8,248 bases of DNA from Actinomycetes bacterium (GCA_023401045.1 JAEXEM010000129.1:1-8248), one strand, 5' to 3'; positions 1 to 7,591 are shown, counted from the first letter of the stretch. The notes: generated from the sequence alone by a model not told the origin. Program-made: numbers and translations.

Positions 1-1
1 G

Positions 2-487
2 GGTGAGCCGGGCCGGGGTGGCACGGGCGGCCGCGTCGTCCTCGGCGCCGCTCGCGACGGGGAGCCCGGCCGCACGCCAGGCGGCCAGCCCGCCGTCGAG
101 CACCGACACGTGGTCGTGACCCAGCCAGCGCAGCAGCCACCACACGCGCGTCGCCCACGCGGAGCCGCCGTTGTCGTAGACGACGACGTGCGTGCGGTCG
201 CCGATGCCGAGGGCACCGAGCGCGAGGGCGAGCGCCTCCGGGGTCGGCACGGTGAACAGCTGCGCGGCGTCGGTGTCCGAGAGCTCGTTCGTCACGTCGA
301 CGAACGCGGCGCCGGGCACGTGCGCGTCGAGGTACTCGGCCCGCAGGGGCCGGGCGGTGTACGGCTCGGCCTCGCCCTGCGTGGCGAGGGCCGTCGAGGC
401 GTCGAGCACGACGATCGGCACGGTGCCCGCCGCCACGGCGGCGCGCAGCTCCTCGGGGCTGACGAGGGCGGGAAGGGCGGGGGCCAT
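2..487 (-). CDS. rhodanese-family sulfurtransferase, N-terminal part (runs off left edge)
   Basis: This is probably a tandem-rhodanese sulfurtransferase (thiosulfate or 3-mercaptopyruvate sulfurtransferase), a soluble enzyme that moves sulfane sulfur through an active-site cysteine. Only the first 162 residues lie in the window. They match the non-catalytic N-terminal rhodanese domain: HVPGAAFVD at residues 56-64, then VVVYDNGGSAWATRVWW at 101-117, WLGHDHV at 121-127 and LDGGLAAWRAAGLPV at 130-144. The catalytic cysteine lies in the C-terminal domain, which is outside the window, so activity and substrate class cannot be judged. The ATG at 485-487 is chosen because GAGGAGAG (complement of 492-499) sits just upstream. 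A strong terminator separates it from nrdF, so it is probably transcribed on its own. Family assignment is secure; thiosulfate versus mercaptopyruvate specificity is open. Confidence 0.9.
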   Translation of the reverse strand, partial: MAPALPALVSPEELRAAVAAGTVPIVVLDASTALATQGEAEPYTARPLRAEYLDAHVPGAAFVDVTNELSDTDAAQLFTVPTPEALALALGALGIGDRTHVVVYDNGGSAWATRVWWLLRWLGHDHVSVLDGGLAAWRAAGLPVASGAEDDAAARATPARLT

Positions 488-641
488 GAGGCTCTCCTCG
501 GGTCGTCCGGCACGTGGGCCGTCGACGCTACGCCGCAGGTGGGCGGGGCGACAGACGTGGTTCAGGTCCCGGACGTCGTCACCGCGACGCCACACCGGCG
601 GCCGCCGTCCCCGGACGTCGGCCTCCCCGACCCGCAGGACG

Positions 642-679
642 CCGCGGCCCCCGTGACCACGAGGTCACGGGGGCCGCGG
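642..679 (-). terminator. terminator hairpin of the nrd operon
   Basis: A perfect 17-bp inverted repeat (arms 642-658 and 663-679) encloses a 4-nt loop. It starts 17 bases past the nrdF stop codon. The stem is very GC-rich and has no T tract after it, as is common for actinobacterial terminators. It should end nrdF transcription and insulate the sulfurtransferase gene. The rest of the gap to the sulfurtransferase start (about 500-641) shows no gene, only the ribosome-binding site and presumably that gene's promoter, which I could not pinpoint. Confidence 0.85.
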
Positions 680-696
680 GTGCGATCACGCCGGGA

Positions 697-1728
<1,032 letters not shown>

Positions 1729-3876
1729 TCAGAGCATGCAGCTGACGCAGCCCTCGACCTCGGTGCCCTCGAGCGCCAGCTGCCGCAGGCGGATGTAGTA
1801 GATCGTCTTGATGCCCTTCTTCCACGCGTAGATCTGCGCCTTGTTGAGGTCACGCGTGGTGGCGGTGTCCTTGAAGAAGAGCGTGAGCGACAGGCCCTGG
1901 TCGACGTGCTGCGTCGCCTCGGCGTACGTGTCGATGACCTTCTCGTAGCCGATCTCGTACGCGTCCTGGTAGTACTCCAGGTTGTCGTTCGTCATGAAGG
2001 GCGCCGGGTAGTAGACCCGCCCGATCTTGCCCTCCTTGCGGATCTCGATCTTCGACGCGATCGGGTGGATCGAGCTCGTCGAGTGGTTGATGTACGAGAT
2101 CGAGCCGGTCGGCGGGACCGCCTGCAGGTTCTGGTTGTACAGGCCGTGCTCCTTGACGAGCTCGGCCAGGACGCGCCAGTCCTCCTGCGTGGGGATGTGG
2201 ACGCCGGCGTCGGCGAAGAGCTGGGCGACGCGCGCGGTGCGGGGCTTCCACTCCTTCTCGAGGTACTTCTCGAAGTACTCACCGGTCGCGTACTTCGAGC
2301 GCTCGAAGCCGTAGAACGACGCCTTGCGCTCCTGCGCGATGAGGTTCGACGCACGGATCGCGTGGTAGGCGACCGTGTAGAAGTACATGTTCGTGAAGTC
2401 GAGGCCCTCCTCGGACCCGTAGAAGATCCGCTCGCGCGCCAGGTACCCGTGCAGGTTCATCTGGCCCAGGCCGATGGCGTGCCCGCCGGCGTTCGCCTTC
2501 TTCACCGACGGCACCGACTCGATGCTCGTCTGGTCCGAGACCGCCGTGAGCGCACGGATCGCGGTCTCGACGGTGCGGCCCAGGTCCGGGGAGTCCATCG
2601 ACAGCGCGATGTTCATCGAGCCGAGGTTGCAGGAGATGTCGCGGCCGACCTCGGCGTAGGAGAGGTCCTCGTTGAACGTCGACGGCGTCGAGACCTGGAG
2701 GATCTCCGAGCACAGGTTCGAGTGCGTGATCTTGCCCTCGATGGGGTTGGCCCGGTTGACCGTGTCCTCGAACATGACGTACGGGTAGCCGGACTCGAAC
2801 TGGATCTCGGCGAGGGTCTGGAAGAACTCGCGCGCGTTGATCTTCGTCTTGCGGATGCGCCCGTCGTCGACCATCTCGTAGTACTTCTCCGAGACGTTGA
2901 CGTCCGCGAACGGCACGCCGTAGACGCGCTCGACGTCGTACGGCGAGAAGAGGTACATCGGCTCGTTCTTCTTCGCCAGCTCGAACGTGATGTCCGGGAT
3001 GACGACGCCGAGCGACAGCGTCTTGATGCGGATCTTCTCGTCCGCGTTCTCGCGCTTGGTGTCGAGGAAGCGGTAGATGTCCGGGTGGTGCGCGTGCAGG
3101 TAGACCGCACCCGCGCCCTGGCGGGCACCGAGCTGGTTGGCGTAGGAGAAGGAGTCCTCGAGCAGCTTCATCACGGGGATGACGCCGGACGACTGGTTCT
3201 CGATGTGCTTGATCGGCGCGCCGTGCTCGCGGATGTTCGAGAGCAGGAGGGCGACGCCGCCCCCGCGCTTGGAGAGCTGCAGCGCGGAGTTGATGCCGCG
3301 CGCGATGGACTCCATGTTGTCCTCGATGCGCAGCAGGAAGCAGGAGACGGGCTCGCCGCGCTGCGCCTTGCCGAGGTTGAGGAACGTCGGGGTCGCCGGC
3401 TGGAAGCGCCCGGAGACGATCTCGTCGACGAGGTGCATCGCGAAGTCCTGGTCACCCTCGGCCAGGGCGAGCGAGACCATGCAGACGCGGTCCTCGAAAC
3501 GCTCGAGGTACCGCTTGCCGTCGAACGTCTTGAGCGTGTACGAGGTGTAGTACTTGAACGCGCCGAGGAACGTCTGGAAGCGGAACTTCTTCGAGTACGC
3601 GTACTGGAACAGCGACTTGATGAAGCTGCGGTCGTACTGCGCGAGCACAGCCGGGTCGTAGTACTTGTTCTCGACGAGGTAGTCGAGCTTCTCGTCGAGG
3701 TCGTGGAAGAAGACCGTGTTCTGGTTGACGTGCTGCAGGAAGTACTGCCGCGCCGCCTCCCTGTCCTTGTCGAACTGGATCTTCCCGTCCGCGTCGTACA
3801 GGTTGAGCATCGCGTTGAGGGCGTGGTAGTCCAGCCCCGTCAGCTCTACGCGGGTATCTGCGACCGTCGCTGCCAA
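1729..3876 (-). CDS. nrdE: class Ib ribonucleotide reductase alpha subunit NrdE
   Basis: This is the catalytic large subunit (R1E), which reduces ribonucleoside diphosphates to deoxyribonucleotides in the cytosol. It has 715 residues, normal for NrdE. The active site is complete: the redox cysteine pair C179 (in PVSCF) and C416 (in DISCNLG); N387, C389 (thiyl radical) and E391 in SNLCSE; and the radical-transfer tyrosines Y693-Y694 in TIYYIR. The C-terminal pair C710/C713 in GCVSCML receives electrons from NrdH. The long N-terminal ATP-cone of class Ia enzymes is absent, as expected for class Ib, so dATP inhibition through that domain is not expected. The start is TTG, chosen because no ATG or GTG lies between the in-frame stop at 3892-3894 and residue 23. 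A GGGG stretch 5 bases upstream and an AAGG 12 bases upstream could serve as ribosome-binding site. The gene overlaps the 3' end of nrdI by 31 bases, pointing to translational coupling. Confidence 0.97.
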   Translation of the reverse strand: MAATVADTRVELTGLDYHALNAMLNLYDADGKIQFDKDREAARQYFLQHVNQNTVFFHDLDEKLDYLVENKYYDPAVLAQYDRSFIKSLFQYAYSKKFRFQTFLGAFKYYTSYTLKTFDGKRYLERFEDRVCMVSLALAEGDQDFAMHLVDEIVSGRFQPATPTFLNLGKAQRGEPVSCFLLRIEDNMESIARGINSALQLSKRGGGVALLLSNIREHGAPIKHIENQSSGVIPVMKLLEDSFSYANQLGARQGAGAVYLHAHHPDIYRFLDTKRENADEKIRIKTLSLGVVIPDITFELAKKNEPMYLFSPYDVERVYGVPFADVNVSEKYYEMVDDGRIRKTKINAREFFQTLAEIQFESGYPYVMFEDTVNRANPIEGKITHSNLCSEILQVSTPSTFNEDLSYAEVGRDISCNLGSMNIALSMDSPDLGRTVETAIRALTAVSDQTSIESVPSVKKANAGGHAIGLGQMNLHGYLARERIFYGSEEGLDFTNMYFYTVAYHAIRASNLIAQERKASFYGFERSKYATGEYFEKYLEKEWKPRTARVAQLFADAGVHIPTQEDWRVLAELVKEHGLYNQNLQAVPPTGSISYINHSTSSIHPIASKIEIRKEGKIGRVYYPAPFMTNDNLEYYQDAYEIGYEKVIDTYAEATQHVDQGLSLTLFFKDTATTRDLNKAQIYAWKKGIKTIYYIRLRQLALEGTEVEGCVSCML

Positions 3877-4262
3877 AACTGCCCCAATCCTTCACGCACG
3901 CGCGTGACGTCCTCGTTGGTTCCCATGAGCTCGAAGCGGTACAGCAGCGGCACGCGGCACTTGAGAGCCACGATGTCGCCGGCGATGCAGTACGCCTCGT
4001 TGAAGTTCGTGTTCCCCGCGGCGATGACGCCGCGGATGAGCGAGCGGTTGTCCACGTCGTTGAGGAACTTGATGACCTGGCGGGGCACCGCCCCGCCCTC
4101 GTTGCCCCCGCCGTAGGTCGGCAGCACGAGCACGTACGGCTCCGTCACGTGGAGGAACTCGTCCGTCGGTCGCACCGGGATCCGGTGGGCCGGCAGGCCG
4201 AGCTTCTGCACGAAGCGGTGGGTGTTGCCCGAGACGGACGAGAAGTAGACGAGGTCGCCCAT
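3846..4262 (-). CDS. nrdI: NrdI flavodoxin-like RNR-activating protein
   Basis: NrdI is a small FMN protein that delivers oxidant to NrdF so that the metal-tyrosyl radical can form. The 138-residue product has the FMN phosphate-binding loop SSVSGNT at residues 8-14, the isoalloxazine-contacting TYGGG at 49-53 and GNTNFN at 83-88, and the family's FELMGT near the C-terminus (110-115). The ATG at 4260-4262 is chosen because it gives the canonical [10 protein letters not shown]-terminus and is preceded by GGGAGG (complement of 4272-4277) at a 9-base spacing. A 26-residue in-frame extension exists upstream but is arginine-rich and unlike the family. The gene follows nrdH after a 186-base gap filled with hairpins and overlaps nrdE at its 3' end. 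Confidence 0.97.
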   Translation of the reverse strand: MGDLVYFSSVSGNTHRFVQKLGLPAHRIPVRPTDEFLHVTEPYVLVLPTYGGGNEGGAVPRQVIKFLNDVDNRSLIRGVIAAGNTNFNEAYCIAGDIVALKCRVPLLYRFELMGTNEDVTRVREGLGQFWQRRSQIPA

Positions 4263-4323
4263 CGCCGCTCGCCTCCCGTGCTCGTCGCCCGCCGTCCGTG
4301 CCGGCGGCCGAGGCCTGCCGGAG

Positions 4324-4359
4324 CAGGTCGACCGGCACACGAGGGTGCCGGTCGACCTG
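4324..4359 (-). repeat. hairpin 3 between nrdH and nrdI (15-bp perfect stem)
   Basis: The arms 4324-4338 and 4345-4359 are perfect reverse complements of 15 bases around a 6-base loop. The hairpin ends about 60 bases before the nrdI start and well upstream of its ribosome-binding site. It is not followed by a T tract on the minus strand. It could be a partial terminator or a stabilising stem at the 5' end of a processed nrdIEF transcript. Confidence 0.8.
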
Positions 4360-4375
4360 TGTTCTCGAGTACCCG

Positions 4376-4410
4376 CCGGACCGGGGCGACAGTTGCCGGC
4401 CCCGGTCCGG
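4376..4410 (-). repeat. hairpin 2 between nrdH and nrdI (12-bp perfect stem)
   Basis: The arms 4376-4387 (ccggaccggggc) and 4399-4410 (gccccggtccgg) are perfect reverse complements of 12 bases around an 11-base loop. It lies between two other strong hairpins in the same gap. A role as terminator or mRNA-processing element is inferred from position only. Confidence 0.75.
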
Positions 4411-4422
4411 GGAGCGTGGTGG

Positions 4423-4448
4423 CGTCGGCCGCGCGTGGCGGCCCGACG
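4423..4448 (-). terminator. hairpin 1 directly after nrdH, possible partial terminator
   Basis: On the transcribed strand CGTCGG-G-CCGC pairs with GCGG-CCGACG: a 10-bp GC-rich stem with one bulged G and a 5-base loop. It begins right after the nrdH stop codon. Placement and stability fit a T-less actinobacterial terminator. nrdIEF must still be expressed, so termination would have to be partial, or nrdI has its own promoter, or the stem protects the 3' end of an nrdH-only message. Confidence 0.55.
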
Positions 4449-4694
4449 TCAGGCGACCTGCGTCGCCAGCTTGTCCGCGAGGGCCTTGATGCGGTCCGGG
4501 CGGTAGCCCGACCAGTTCTCGCCACCGGCCACGACGACCGGCGCCTGCAGGTGGCCGAGCGACATGACGTAGTCGCGCGCGTCGGCGTCCTGCGAGATGT
4601 CGACGACGGTGTAGTCGTGGCCGAGCTTGTCGAGGGCGCGGTAGGTGGCCGTGCACTGCACGCAGGCCGGCTTGCTGTACACCGTGATGGTCAT
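4449..4694 (-). CDS. nrdH: NrdH glutaredoxin-like redoxin
   Basis: NrdH is a small cytosolic dithiol protein that has a glutaredoxin sequence but is reduced by thioredoxin reductase. It supplies electrons to NrdE. The 81-residue product starts MTITVYSKPACVQC, with the redox pair C11/C14 in the hallmark CVQC motif. It also carries the NrdH-specific WSGYRPD segment at residues 61-67 and the APVVV strand at 51-55 that includes the usual proline. The ATG at 4692-4694 is supported by GGGGGAG (complement of 4700-4706) at a 5-base spacing and by the canonical N-terminus. The open frame extends upstream to an ATG at 4866-4868, but that stretch is unlike the family. It is the first gene of the nrd locus, about 170 bases downstream of the proposed promoter. 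Confidence 0.97.
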   Translation of the reverse strand: MTITVYSKPACVQCTATYRALDKLGHDYTVVDISQDADARDYVMSLGHLQAPVVVAGGENWSGYRPDRIKALADKLATQVA

Positions 4695-4870
4695 GTCCGC
4701 TCCCCCGAGCTGTCGTCGTGTGTGGTCTCCCCGCAGCGGCCGCGTCACCCGGGGGCCGGGTGCCAGCGCCGCCCTCGTCGCCCTGCCGGACGCCCCGCGA
4801 GGAGCTCGTCCGACCTGCTGACGAAGGCCCGCTGGACACCCGAGTGGTTCGGGGCGAGCCGTCTGCATAG
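4695..4870 (-). other. 5' leader of nrdH
   Basis: About 170 untranslated bases are predicted between the NrdR-controlled promoter and nrdH. They contain a small perfect hairpin (arms 4746-4752 and 4756-4762, cacccgg/ccgggtg, 3-base loop) some 50 bases before the start codon. I see no recognisable riboswitch. The frame of nrdH stays open through the leader, but its composition there is not protein-like. Confidence 0.5.
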
Positions 4871-4886
4871 ACACTACACCTGGGGT
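4871..4886 (-). promoter_or_regulatory. NrdR box, proximal
   Basis: The minus strand reads ACCCCAGGTGTAGTGT (plus strand acactacacctggggt). The plus-strand reading agrees with the NrdR consensus acaCwAtATaTwGtgt at 11 of 16 positions by my count. NrdR is the zinc-finger/ATP-cone repressor of ribonucleotide reductase genes and binds paired boxes. This box overlaps the putative -10 element. Confidence 0.8.
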
Positions 4887-4898
4887 CTGACACTGCAA
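4871..4898 (-). promoter_or_regulatory. candidate nrdH promoter
   Basis: On the minus strand a -35-like TTGCAG (complement of 4893-4898) is followed after 16 bases by a -10-like TAGTGT (complement of 4871-4876). The -10 falls inside the proximal NrdR box, so bound NrdR would block RNA polymerase. The local drop in G+C supports a promoter here. Start of transcription would be near 4864. Confidence 0.55.
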
Positions 4899-4902
4899 CC
4901 AC

Positions 4903-4918
4903 CCACTAGGTGTTGTGT
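4903..4918 (-). promoter_or_regulatory. NrdR box, distal
   Basis: The minus strand reads ACACAACACCTAGTGG, agreeing with acaCwAtATaTwGtgt at 12 of 16 positions by my count. It is separated from the proximal box by exactly 16 bases. The boxes therefore repeat every 32 bases, close to three helical turns, which is the arrangement known for NrdR sites. It lies just upstream of the putative -35 element. Confidence 0.8.
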
Positions 4919-5212
4919 TACAGCCATGTCGTTTTTCACCCTGTGGGGTCGGTTGCACACTACCTGTGGACACCGACACAGGCCCCTGACGTGCAGCGAC
5001 GCACGACGGTGCGCCCGCCGGGCCCGGCCGTGCACACCGGTGTGCACAGGCGGGCGGCCGGGGTCCCCACCACCGTCCACAGCCCATCCGTCCGGTACGC
5101 CCGGTTCGGGGCGTGGCCGGGGCCACGGCCGACGAGCCCCGGGGCGGGCTGCGGGTGGCAGGGATCACCCGAAAGGGCGCGGAGGGGGCGCACCGGCGCG
5201 GCCCCGAGCACG
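4919..5212. other. non-coding stretch upstream of the nrd promoter
   Basis: No convincing gene is present on either strand; open frames here lack ribosome-binding sites and family-like sequence. The stretch holds a short inverted repeat (cctgtg 4963-4968, cacagg 4977-4982), the 18-bp palindrome at 5030-5047, and several sequences loosely resembling DnaA boxes (4965-4973, 5040-5048, 5073-5081). The left part is less GC-rich than its surroundings. Confidence 0.5.
5030..5047. promoter_or_regulatory. 18-bp perfect palindrome, possible operator
   Basis: The sequence GTGCACACCGGTGTGCAC is a perfect palindrome with no spacer. It lies about 110 bases upstream of the distal NrdR box, in non-coding DNA. 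Perfect two-fold symmetry of this length fits a dimeric regulator's binding site. No particular regulator is recognised, and its target promoter is not obvious. Confidence 0.45.
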
Positions 5213-5250
5213 CCTGTGCCGTGCGGGCGGCGCTGCCCGCACGGCACAGG
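5213..5250 (-). terminator. terminator after the small membrane-protein gene
   Basis: A perfect 16-bp inverted repeat (arms 5213-5228 and 5235-5250) has a 6-base loop. It begins 10 bases past the stop codon of the small membrane-protein gene and has no T tract. It should end transcription coming from the protease/membrane-protein genes and insulate the nrd promoter region. Confidence 0.85.
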
Positions 5251-5260
5251 GTGGTGGGCG

Positions 5261-5485
5261 TCAGACGGTCGCGAGGGCCCGTCCGAGCGCGGCGAGGACG
5301 ATCATGGCGAGCACGGTCCACGCGAGGACCGAGCCGGCGAGGTACCCGACGTAGCGGAGGCGGTGGCGCGGCGAGCCCTCGAAGTAGGGGGCCGGCGCCC
5401 AGCGCACGGTGTGGACGAGGTGGCGCACCCTGGTGCGCAGGGGGAGGGACGCCGTCGGACGACGGTGCCAGGTCGAGGCGGGCAC
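5261..5485 (-). CDS. small single-pass membrane protein of unknown function
   Basis: The 74-residue product is not recognised. Its first 40 or so residues are hydrophilic and rich in arginine, histidine and proline (WHRRPTASLPLRTRVRHLVH). The C-terminal third, from YVGYLAGS to VLAALGR, is one strong hydrophobic segment of about 22 residues. This predicts a tail-anchored or single-pass membrane protein with a cytoplasmic basic N-terminal part. The GTG at 5483-5485 is chosen because AGGAG (complement of 5495-5499) lies 9 bases upstream; an earlier in-frame GTG at 5540-5542 has no such signal. A strong terminator follows. It lies 174 bases downstream of the FtsH-like gene on the same strand, so co-transcription is possible but unproven. 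The start and the fact that it is a gene are moderately secure; function is unknown. Confidence 0.7.
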   Translation of the reverse strand: MPASTWHRRPTASLPLRTRVRHLVHTVRWAPAPYFEGSPRHRLRYVGYLAGSVLAWTVLAMIVLAALGRALATV

Positions 5486-5494
5486 GGGAACACG

Positions 5495-5499
5495 CTCCT
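5495..5499 (-). promoter_or_regulatory. ribosome-binding site deciding the small membrane-protein start
   Basis: AGGAG on the minus strand sits 9 bases before the GTG at 5483-5485. It favours that codon over the upstream in-frame GTG at 5540-5542, which shows no Shine-Dalgarno sequence. Confidence 0.65.
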
Positions 5500-5659
5500 G
5501 TAGGTGCGAGACGGGAACTGCGGCGCCGGGGTCGCCGGCCACCGCGATCGTCTCACCATGCGGTCACCACCCCCAGGACGAAGGGCCCGCACCGGCGTCC
5601 CCGCTCACCTGGGCGGCGCAACGGGACCACCCCGACGGGCGACACCCGCCGCGGCCCCG

Positions 5660-7510
5660 TCAGGCGATGCGCAGCCGCTCGGCCCCACGCACCGGCCGCG
5701 TGCCGTCGGGGCGGGACACGACCGCCTTCTCCAGCACGTCGGTGATCTCGTCCCCGATGAGCTCGTGCCGCTCGAGCAGCGCGTCCCGGAGCGCCTCGAC
5801 GAGGTCGCGGTTGCCGGCGAGGAGCTGGCGCACCGTCGCCCGCGCCGCGTCGAGCACCTCCTCCAGCCGTGCCCGCGCACCGGCGTCGGCGATGACGGCG
5901 TCGACGACGTCGCGACCGGTCGCAGCGAACGACACGAGCGACCCGGCCATGCCCGCCGCGCCGACCATCTGGGCGGCGGTCCGCGTCGCGGCCGCGAGGT
6001 CGGACGCCGGGCCCGTGGTCGTCTGGCCGAAGAACAGCTCCTCGGCCACCCAGCCGCCCATGGCGATCTGGACGAGCGCCCGCAGGTCGTACCGCGTCCG
6101 GGTGTAGACCTCCTCGCAGTCCCCGTGCGCGAGCAGCCCGAGCGCCGAGCCGCGCTTGACGATCGTCAGCACCTCGAGGTTGCGGTTCGGGGCGACGAGC
6201 CACGCGGTGACGGCGTGCCCGGCCTCGTGCGTGGCGATGAGCTCGCGCTCGGTGCGCGTGTACGTCACCGGGTGGCCGATGCCGACGAGCTCGGTGATGC
6301 GCGCCTGCTCGACGTCGACGTACCGCATGGCGTCGTCGCCGCGCCGCAGCGCGTTGACGAGGGCCTCGTCGAGCAGGTGCTCGACCATGACGGGGGTCCA
6401 GCCGTTCGTCGCGGCGGCGACACGGTCACGGGCGGCGGGCTCGTCGAGCTCGGGGTGGTGGGCCCGCCGAGCGAGGAAGTGGTCGACGAGTGCCCGCCGC
6501 CCGTGCGCGTCCGGCGGGTTGAACGTCAGACGCCGGTCGAAGCGACCCGGGCGCAGCAGCGCCGGGTCGAGATGGTCCGCCCGGTTGGTGGCGGCGATGA
6601 GGAGGATCGGGGCCCGGGTGGGGCGGCGCTGGCGGATCTGGCGGGACGCCGGCAGCAGGAGGTTGACGGCCGCGACGACCCGGTTGCGCAGCCGGTCGAG
6701 CCCGACCGGCTCGTCGAAGGACTGCATCTGCACGAGCAGCTCGTTGACGACGCCGCCGGTGCCCTCGGAGATCATCGCCTCGCGCACGACGCCGCCGTGG
6801 CCGGCGAGCAGGTCGGACGCCGTCGGGAGCCCGACGAACGCCGCGCTCTGCCCCGCGGCGAGCAGCCCGCCGCGGCGCAGCGCGATGGCGTCGATCTCCT
6901 CGATGAAGCCGATCGCCCCGCCCTCGGCGCGCGCGGCCGCCCGCAGCGCACGGAAGTACGAGCGGATCTTGCGGGCCGTCGCGCCGTAGTACATCGACTG
7001 GAAGCTCGTCGCGGAGACGAAGAGGAACGGCACACCCGCCTCGGCGGCCATCGCCTTGGCCGTGAGCGTCTTGCCGGTGCCCGGAGGGCCCTCGAAGAGG
7101 ATGCCGCGACGCGGGGTGCCGCCCATCTGGTCGGCGAACCGGCGGTGCGTCTGGAAGAGGTCGATCGAGCGGCGCACGTCGTCGACGATGGGGTCGATGC
7201 CGACGACGTCGGAGAGCGTGACGTCGACCTGCTCGGGCCGGAACGTCACGTGCGGGGAGCGGCCGGCGCCGAGCTGCGTGCCGACCAGCAGCGCGAGCAG
7301 CGCGACGAAGAAGAGCACCGCGACGAGGATCATCGGGTCGACCTGCGGCAGCGCGACCACCGGGCGCCCGGTGAGCGCGGCCCAGACGACGTACGCCTCG
7401 ACGGCGAGGACGACCGCGCACAGCCGCAGCACGCGCCGCCGGCGCACCCGCTCCCGGTCGAGCGCGATGTCGTGCGGGGCGAGCGGTGAGCGTGCGGGTG
7501 CGTCGGTCAC
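5660..7510 (-). CDS. divergent FtsH-like membrane AAA+ zinc metalloprotease
   Basis: The 616-residue product has the FtsH plan: two N-terminal membrane segments (about 28-46 and 59-80), an AAA+ ATPase (about 95-400) and an M41 protease domain (about 415-600). It should extract and degrade membrane or cytosolic proteins using ATP. Walker A is GPPGTGKT (141-148). The second region of homology, ATNR...LLRPGRFDR (307-326), keeps both arginine fingers. Zinc ligands are H428 and H432 in HEAGH, catalytic E429, and probably D504 in TTTGPASDL. Departures from ordinary FtsH: Walker B is FIEEID, with E204 replacing the usual aspartate; 98 residues separate EID from AATNR where E. coli FtsH has about 40; the pore loop is MYYGAT; the sensor-2 stretch reads GWTPVMV instead of GFSGADL. 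The GTG at 7508-7510 is chosen for GAAGGGG seven bases upstream; the frame stays open further upstream without family-like sequence. It is probably a paralogue rather than the housekeeping FtsH. Confidence 0.9.
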   Translation of the reverse strand: MTDAPARSPLAPHDIALDRERVRRRRVLRLCAVVLAVEAYVVWAALTGRPVVALPQVDPMILVAVLFFVALLALLVGTQLGAGRSPHVTFRPEQVDVTLSDVVGIDPIVDDVRRSIDLFQTHRRFADQMGGTPRRGILFEGPPGTGKTLTAKAMAAEAGVPFLFVSATSFQSMYYGATARKIRSYFRALRAAARAEGGAIGFIEEIDAIALRRGGLLAAGQSAAFVGLPTASDLLAGHGGVVREAMISEGTGGVVNELLVQMQSFDEPVGLDRLRNRVVAAVNLLLPASRQIRQRRPTRAPILLIAATNRADHLDPALLRPGRFDRRLTFNPPDAHGRRALVDHFLARRAHHPELDEPAARDRVAAATNGWTPVMVEHLLDEALVNALRRGDDAMRYVDVEQARITELVGIGHPVTYTRTERELIATHEAGHAVTAWLVAPNRNLEVLTIVKRGSALGLLAHGDCEEVYTRTRYDLRALVQIAMGGWVAEELFFGQTTTGPASDLAAATRTAAQMVGAAGMAGSLVSFAATGRDVVDAVIADAGARARLEEVLDAARATVRQLLAGNRDLVEALRDALLERHELIGDEITDVLEKAVVSRPDGTRPVRGAERLRIA

Positions 7511-7517
7511 GCGGAGG

Positions 7518-7524
7518 CCCCTTC
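7518..7524 (-). promoter_or_regulatory. ribosome-binding site deciding the FtsH-like start
   Basis: GAAGGGG on the minus strand lies 7 bases before the GTG at 7508-7510. The upstream in-frame ATG at 7577-7579 has no comparable signal and would add an arginine/proline-rich segment unlike FtsH proteins. Confidence 0.6.
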
Positions 7525-7591
7525 GTCCGGGCGGCGACCGCGTGGATCCCGGCCGCCGCATTCGCGGTGGTCCGGTCATCGTCGTCCGGAT

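Noticed and set aside
4263..4448. A separate small gene between nrdH and nrdI
   Set aside because: The gap is dominated by three inverted repeats, and no frame shows a ribosome-binding site with protein-like sequence.
4695..4870. A cobalamin riboswitch controlling ribonucleotide reductase
   Set aside because: No B12-box-like sequence is visible, and class Ib enzymes do not depend on B12.
3892..4902. A 336-codon minus-strand frame spanning the nrdH-nrdI gap
   Set aside because: It overlaps nrdI and nrdH in another frame; those two have canonical starts, motifs and ribosome-binding sites.
4957..4972. A third NrdR-like box, acactacctgtggaca
   Set aside because: It matches only about 9 of 16 consensus positions and its 54-base offset from the distal box does not fit the 32-base phasing.
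4695..5321. N-terminal extension of NrdH in the same open frame
   Set aside because: The extension is arginine/glycine-rich, unlike any NrdH, and crosses the NrdR boxes; the ATG at 4692-4694 has a good ribosome-binding site.
5504..7489. A 661-codon open frame on the plus strand opposite the FtsH-like gene
   Set aside because: It has the same antisense low-complexity composition, while the minus strand carries Walker, arginine-finger and HEAGH motifs.
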